Shown: positions 60,760-64,000 of the stretch, in pieces
How the letters are laid out: every line of letters begins with the position of its first letter
Numbering within the stretch: the first letter of the stretch is position 1
NCBI RefSeq assembly: GCF_026339995.1
Contig: NZ_JAPEPT010000001.1
Span: 942,501-1,006,500, forward strand
From: Streptomyces sp. NBC_01481
Lineage (GTDB): Bacteria; Actinomycetota; Actinomycetes; Streptomycetales; Streptomycetaceae
Direction of reading: 5' to 3'
DNA: 64,000 nt
Program-made: the position numbers and the translations under genes
The notes under the pieces: model-generated
What the model was told of the DNA's origin: nothing
Database searches by the model: none
Seen by the model: the letters and a program-made list of their open reading frames with translations, nothing else

Positions 60760-61572
60760 TCAGCCCAGCTCGGCCAGCACGGCGTCCGTGAACGGCGGCC
60801 ACGCGTCGATCGCCCACTGCCCGAAGGGCCGGTCCGTGAGCGCCACACACGCCGCGCCCACCGCCGGGTCGATCCACAGGAACGTGCCCGACTGGCCGAA
60901 GTGGCCGAACGTACGGGGCGAGGACGAACTGCCCGTCCAGTGCGGCGACTTGGAGTCCCGGATCTCGAAGCCCAGGCCCCAGTCGTTCGGCTTCTGGTGC
61001 CCGTAGCCGGGAAGGATGCCCGACAGGCCCGGGTGGACGACCGTCATGGCCTCAAGGACCGTACGGGCGTCAAGGAGCCGCGGCGCCTGCACCTCGGCGG
61101 CGAAGCGCACCAGGTCGTCGACCGTCGAGACGCCGTCCTTCGCGGGGGAGCCGTCCAGCGTTGTCGCCGTCATGCCCAGCGGTTCGAGGACCGCCTGGCG
61201 CAGATACTCCGCGAACGGGATGTCCGTCGCCTTGGCGATGTGGTCGCCGAGCACCTCGAAGCCCGCGTTGGAGTACAGCCTGCGCGTACCCGGCGGGGCC
61301 GTCACCCGGTGCTCGTCGAAGGCCAGGCCCGAGGTGTGGGCGAGCAGATGACGGACCGTGGAGCCCTCGGGGCCCGCCGGTTCGTCGAGCTCGACCGCCC
61401 CTTCCTCGTACGCCACGAGCGCCGCGTAGGCCGCGAGCGGCTTGGTGACGGAGGCGAGCGGGAAGCGGTGCGCGAGGGGGCCGTGCGATCCGGCGACGGT
61501 GCCGTCCGCTCGTACGACGGCGGCCGCCGCGGTCGGTACCGGCCAGTTCTCGATCATCGCCAGGCTCTGCAT
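60760..61572 (-). CDS. Serine hydrolase of the class C beta-lactamase fold
   Basis: 270 aa, cytoplasmic by lack of a signal peptide. SxxK in ASVTKPLAA, YSN in RLYSNAGFE, and a HFGQSG motif in place of KTG make it an esterase/EstB-like or peptidase relative rather than a true beta-lactamase. It is 21 bp convergent with pirin. Confidence 0.87.
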   Translation of the reverse strand: MQSLAMIENWPVPTAAAAVVRADGTVAGSHGPLAHRFPLASVTKPLAAYAALVAYEEGAVELDEPAGPEGSTVRHLLAHTSGLAFDEHRVTAPPGTRRLYSNAGFEVLGDHIAKATDIPFAEYLRQAVLEPLGMTATTLDGSPAKDGVSTVDDLVRFAAEVQAPRLLDARTVLEAMTVVHPGLSGILPGYGHQKPNDWGLGFEIRDSKSPHWTGSSSSPRTFGHFGQSGTFLWIDPAVGAACVALTDRPFGQWAIDAWPPFTDAVLAELG

Positions 61573-61698
61573 GCGTACGAGCCTAAAGGGTGAGTCTCAT
61601 CGCCGGATCGGGGGTGCGGACGAAGCCGAGCGAGGTCCCGAGGCTCATGGTTTCGGCAGGCTATTGGGCGCCGCAGGAAAACTGCCATCCCTTTCTGC

Positions 61699-61729
61699 TT
61701 GCTTGGAGTGCACTCCAAGGTTTTAGCGT
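61699..61729 (+). promoter_or_regulatory. MerR-type promoter/operator
   Basis: An 18-bp perfect palindrome at 61702-61719 (CTTGGAG-TGCA-CTCCAAG) lies in a promoter with TTGCTT (-35, 61699-61704) and TAGCGT (-10, 61724-61729), 19 bases apart. This long spacer with a dyad inside is the hallmark of promoters activated by MerR proteins; the MerR gene starts a few bases downstream. Confidence 0.75.
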
Positions 61730-61736
61730 TGAGGAC

Positions 61737-62192
61737 ATGACGCTGATCGAGAGCACGCCGGCAGGAGTGGACCTCTGTAAGCCGCCTCCCCGCGCGCATC
61801 CCCGCCCCGAGGGCCAGGACCGCTACACGATCAGCGAGGTCGTCGCTTTCACCGGGCTCACCGCGCACACCCTGCGCTGGTACGAGCGGATCGGGCTGAT
61901 GCCGCACATCGACCGGTCGCACACCGGACAGCGGCGCTTCACCAATCGCGATCTGGACTGGCTCGCCTTCGTCGGCAAGCTGCGGCTGACCGGGATGCCG
62001 GTCGCGGACATGGTCCGCTACGCCGAGCTGGTGCGCGAGGGCGAGCACACCTTCGAGGCACGGCAGGAGCTGCTGCAGCAGACGCGGCGCGATGTGCGCA
62101 GGCGCATCGCGGAGCTGCAGGACACGCTCGCCGTGCTGGATCACAAGATCGACTTTTACGCGGACGCCCGGCGGGCGTCGGAGAGGCTCTGA
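61737..62192 (+). CDS. MerR-family regulator
   Basis: 151 aa. The HTH reads YTISEVVAFTGLTAHTLRWYERIGLM, then the wing IDRSHTGQRRFTNRDLDWL; the coiled-coil dimerisation helix (ARQELLQQTRRDVRRRIAEL) follows. There is no Cys metal site, so it responds to an organic compound or acts with the aldo-keto reductase substrate. ATG 61737 has GAGGA almost adjacent. It controls its own promoter and the downstream reductase gene six bases away. Confidence 0.9.
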   Translation: MTLIESTPAGVDLCKPPPRAHPRPEGQDRYTISEVVAFTGLTAHTLRWYERIGLMPHIDRSHTGQRRFTNRDLDWLAFVGKLRLTGMPVADMVRYAELVREGEHTFEARQELLQQTRRDVRRRIAELQDTLAVLDHKIDFYADARRASERL

Positions 62193-62198
62193 AACCTG

Positions 62199-63227
<1,029 letters not shown>

Positions 63228-63253
63228 CCGTACGGGGCCAGTCATGAGACGAA

Positions 63254-63289
63254 GCCCGCCGCGAGCAGTGCTGCTGCCGCGCGGCGGGC
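63254..63289. terminator. Hairpin between convergent genes
   Basis: A 10-bp GC stem (63254-63263 with 63280-63289) plus an inner AGCAG/CTGCT stem. It ends the aldo/keto reductase and the DUF4429 gene. Confidence 0.6.
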
Positions 63290-63305
63290 CCTCCCCACGT
63301 ACGAC

Positions 63306-64000
63306 TCACAGCTCCGCGAGCAGCTGCGCCTTCTTCGTGCTGAACTCCTCGTCCGTCACCAGACCCGCCTGGTGCAGCTCCCCGAGGTGCCGAATCCGCT
63401 CGGCGATGTCCGCCGGGTCGCGCCGCCCCGCCCGCAGCGCCATCACCGGGGCCGAGCCGCTGCTGCGTACGGATTCGAGCACCGCGGCGGCGAACGGCAG
63501 CGACTCGTGCACCGGCCCGCGGCTCACCCCGAAGAGCACCGCCGCCGGATCCTGGTCCGCCTGCCTGGGCGCGGCCGCCTCGTCGCCCGGATCGTCCGCC
63601 CGGCGCAGCAGTCGCAGATACCCGTCGAAGGCCTCCGGCGAGCGCCACTCCACGCCGCTCAGTTCCGTCACCGGGAAACTCTGGTCGCCCGCCCGCCACT
63701 TGGCGGACGACGCGGCCGTCCGGGACCAGCGGAAGGAAACCATCGAGCCGTCGAAGAAGGCCTTGCCGTCGTACGCCTTGAAGTGCATCGGCCCCTCCGG
63801 CGCGGCCACGGCGTACCGCTCGGCCGGGGTGTCCGCGTCGGCGGGGAGCAGGGCGCGCAGTTCGTCGGCGTAGTACTCGGCGAGCGTCTCGCGCTCCGCG
63901 GGCAGCACCAGCCGGTACGGGTCGCAGCCCTCCTTCAACTGCCCTGCCGCGGCATCCATCAGCGGATCGGCGCCGGGTCTTGGCAGGGCGTGCAGCACCA
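63306..64000 (-). CDS. DUF4429-SHOCT domain protein, N-terminus cut by the window edge
   Basis: The last 230 residues of a protein whose 5' end lies outside the window. DUF4429 is seen from about KAYDGKAFFDGSMVSFRWSR; the C-terminal 30 residues (IAERIRHLGELHQAGLVTDE) are a SHOCT helix pair. Such proteins often have two DUF4429 copies; only part is visible here. Function unknown; SHOCT suggests oligomerisation or membrane targeting. Confidence 0.7.
   Translation of the reverse strand, partial: VLHALPRPGADPLMDAAAGQLKEGCDPYRLVLPAERETLAEYYADELRALLPADADTPAERYAVAAPEGPMHFKAYDGKAFFDGSMVSFRWSRTAASSAKWRAGDQSFPVTELSGVEWRSPEAFDGYLRLLRRADDPGDEAAAPRQADQDPAAVLFGVSRGPVHESLPFAAAVLESVRSSGSAPVMALRAGRRDPADIAERIRHLGELHQAGLVTDEEFSTKKAQLLAEL

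Noticed and set aside
60760..61572. True beta-lactamase (antibiotic resistance)
   Set aside because: No signal peptide and HxG replaces KTG; an esterase/peptidase relative is more likely.

Overview
The window is high-GC DNA with GTG/ATG starts, purine-rich Shine-Dalgarno sites, many 4-base start/stop overlaps and TAnnnT-type leaderless promoters. The block fasR-fabD-fabH-acpP-fabF-DUF3145 at the right has the order I know from Streptomyces coelicolor, so I read this as a Streptomyces chromosome. About 1-36 kb is accessory (specialised metabolism, signalling, molybdate). About 36-64 kb is mostly conserved housekeeping and stress genes, broken up by dispersed intergenic repeats. I see no tRNA, rRNA or CRISPR array.

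Region A, 0.1-1 kb: a Cys-rich protein and a tiny helix-turn-helix protein overlapping by 4 bases. Region B, 1.1-17.1 kb, all plus strand: a compact cluster without an NRPS or PKS megasynthase. It holds a GH3-type acyl-adenylase/amide synthetase, an alpha/beta hydrolase with a Cys nucleophile, an MLE-subgroup enolase-superfamily enzyme, a fumarylacetoacetase-fold enzyme, a condensation-like protein without its catalytic His, an IS701-type transposase relic without its first catalytic Asp, an MFS exporter, an SDR, a YCII protein, a PLP aminotransferase, an ATP-grasp ligase, a luciferase-like monooxygenase, a flavin reductase and an AfsA-type butyrolactone synthase. I know no described pathway with this gene set. 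The most economical reading is a small amide- or dipeptide-like product built by two stand-alone ligases (GH3 and ATP-grasp), oxidised by flavin enzymes and tied to an AfsA-type signal.

Region C, 17.1-19.6 kb: a decayed MFS fragment, a graspetide-type RiPP precursor with its ATP-grasp maturase (the usual O-methyltransferase partner is absent), and a copper-binding lipoprotein. Region D, 19.8-28.7 kb: a minus-strand operon GGDEF-EAL -> MbtH-A-T-R synthetase -> leucyl/phenylalanyl-tRNA-transferase homologue with overlapping or near-overlapping junctions, and a divergent MFS exporter. The two units are separated by three tandem 16-bp iterons. A C-domain-less NRPS plus an LFT homologue is the layout of the tRNA-dependent livipeptin-type peptide-aldehyde systems described in S. 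lividans. The MbtH fusion and the coupled c-di-GMP enzyme make this version distinctive.

Region E, 28.7-34.2 kb: a molybdate locus (tandem-Mop protein, secreted subtilase, HTH-Mop regulator, ModA, fused ModBC). Region F, 34.5-41.4 kb: a membrane protein with an anti-sigma-like zinc motif, a ricin-like segment and a 14-C tract; HxlR/quinone oxidoreductase; a flavodoxin-fold reductase; LysE/Lrp; an MreB-like protein. A MITE-like element follows at 41.56-41.78 kb. Region G, 41.8-54.3 kb: a zinc-ribbon membrane protein, MarR/CurA-like/Ohr, M14 peptidase, EI24, nitrilase, a secreted two-domain protein, a pyroglutamyl-peptidase-like protein with Cys->Ser between 115-bp inverted repeats, a TetR remnant and an SGNH lipoprotein. 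Region H, 54.6-64 kb: the fatty-acid synthesis operon and its FasR activator, a pirin, a beta-lactamase-fold hydrolase, a MerR/aldo-keto reductase pair with a clear operator, and a truncated DUF4429-SHOCT protein.
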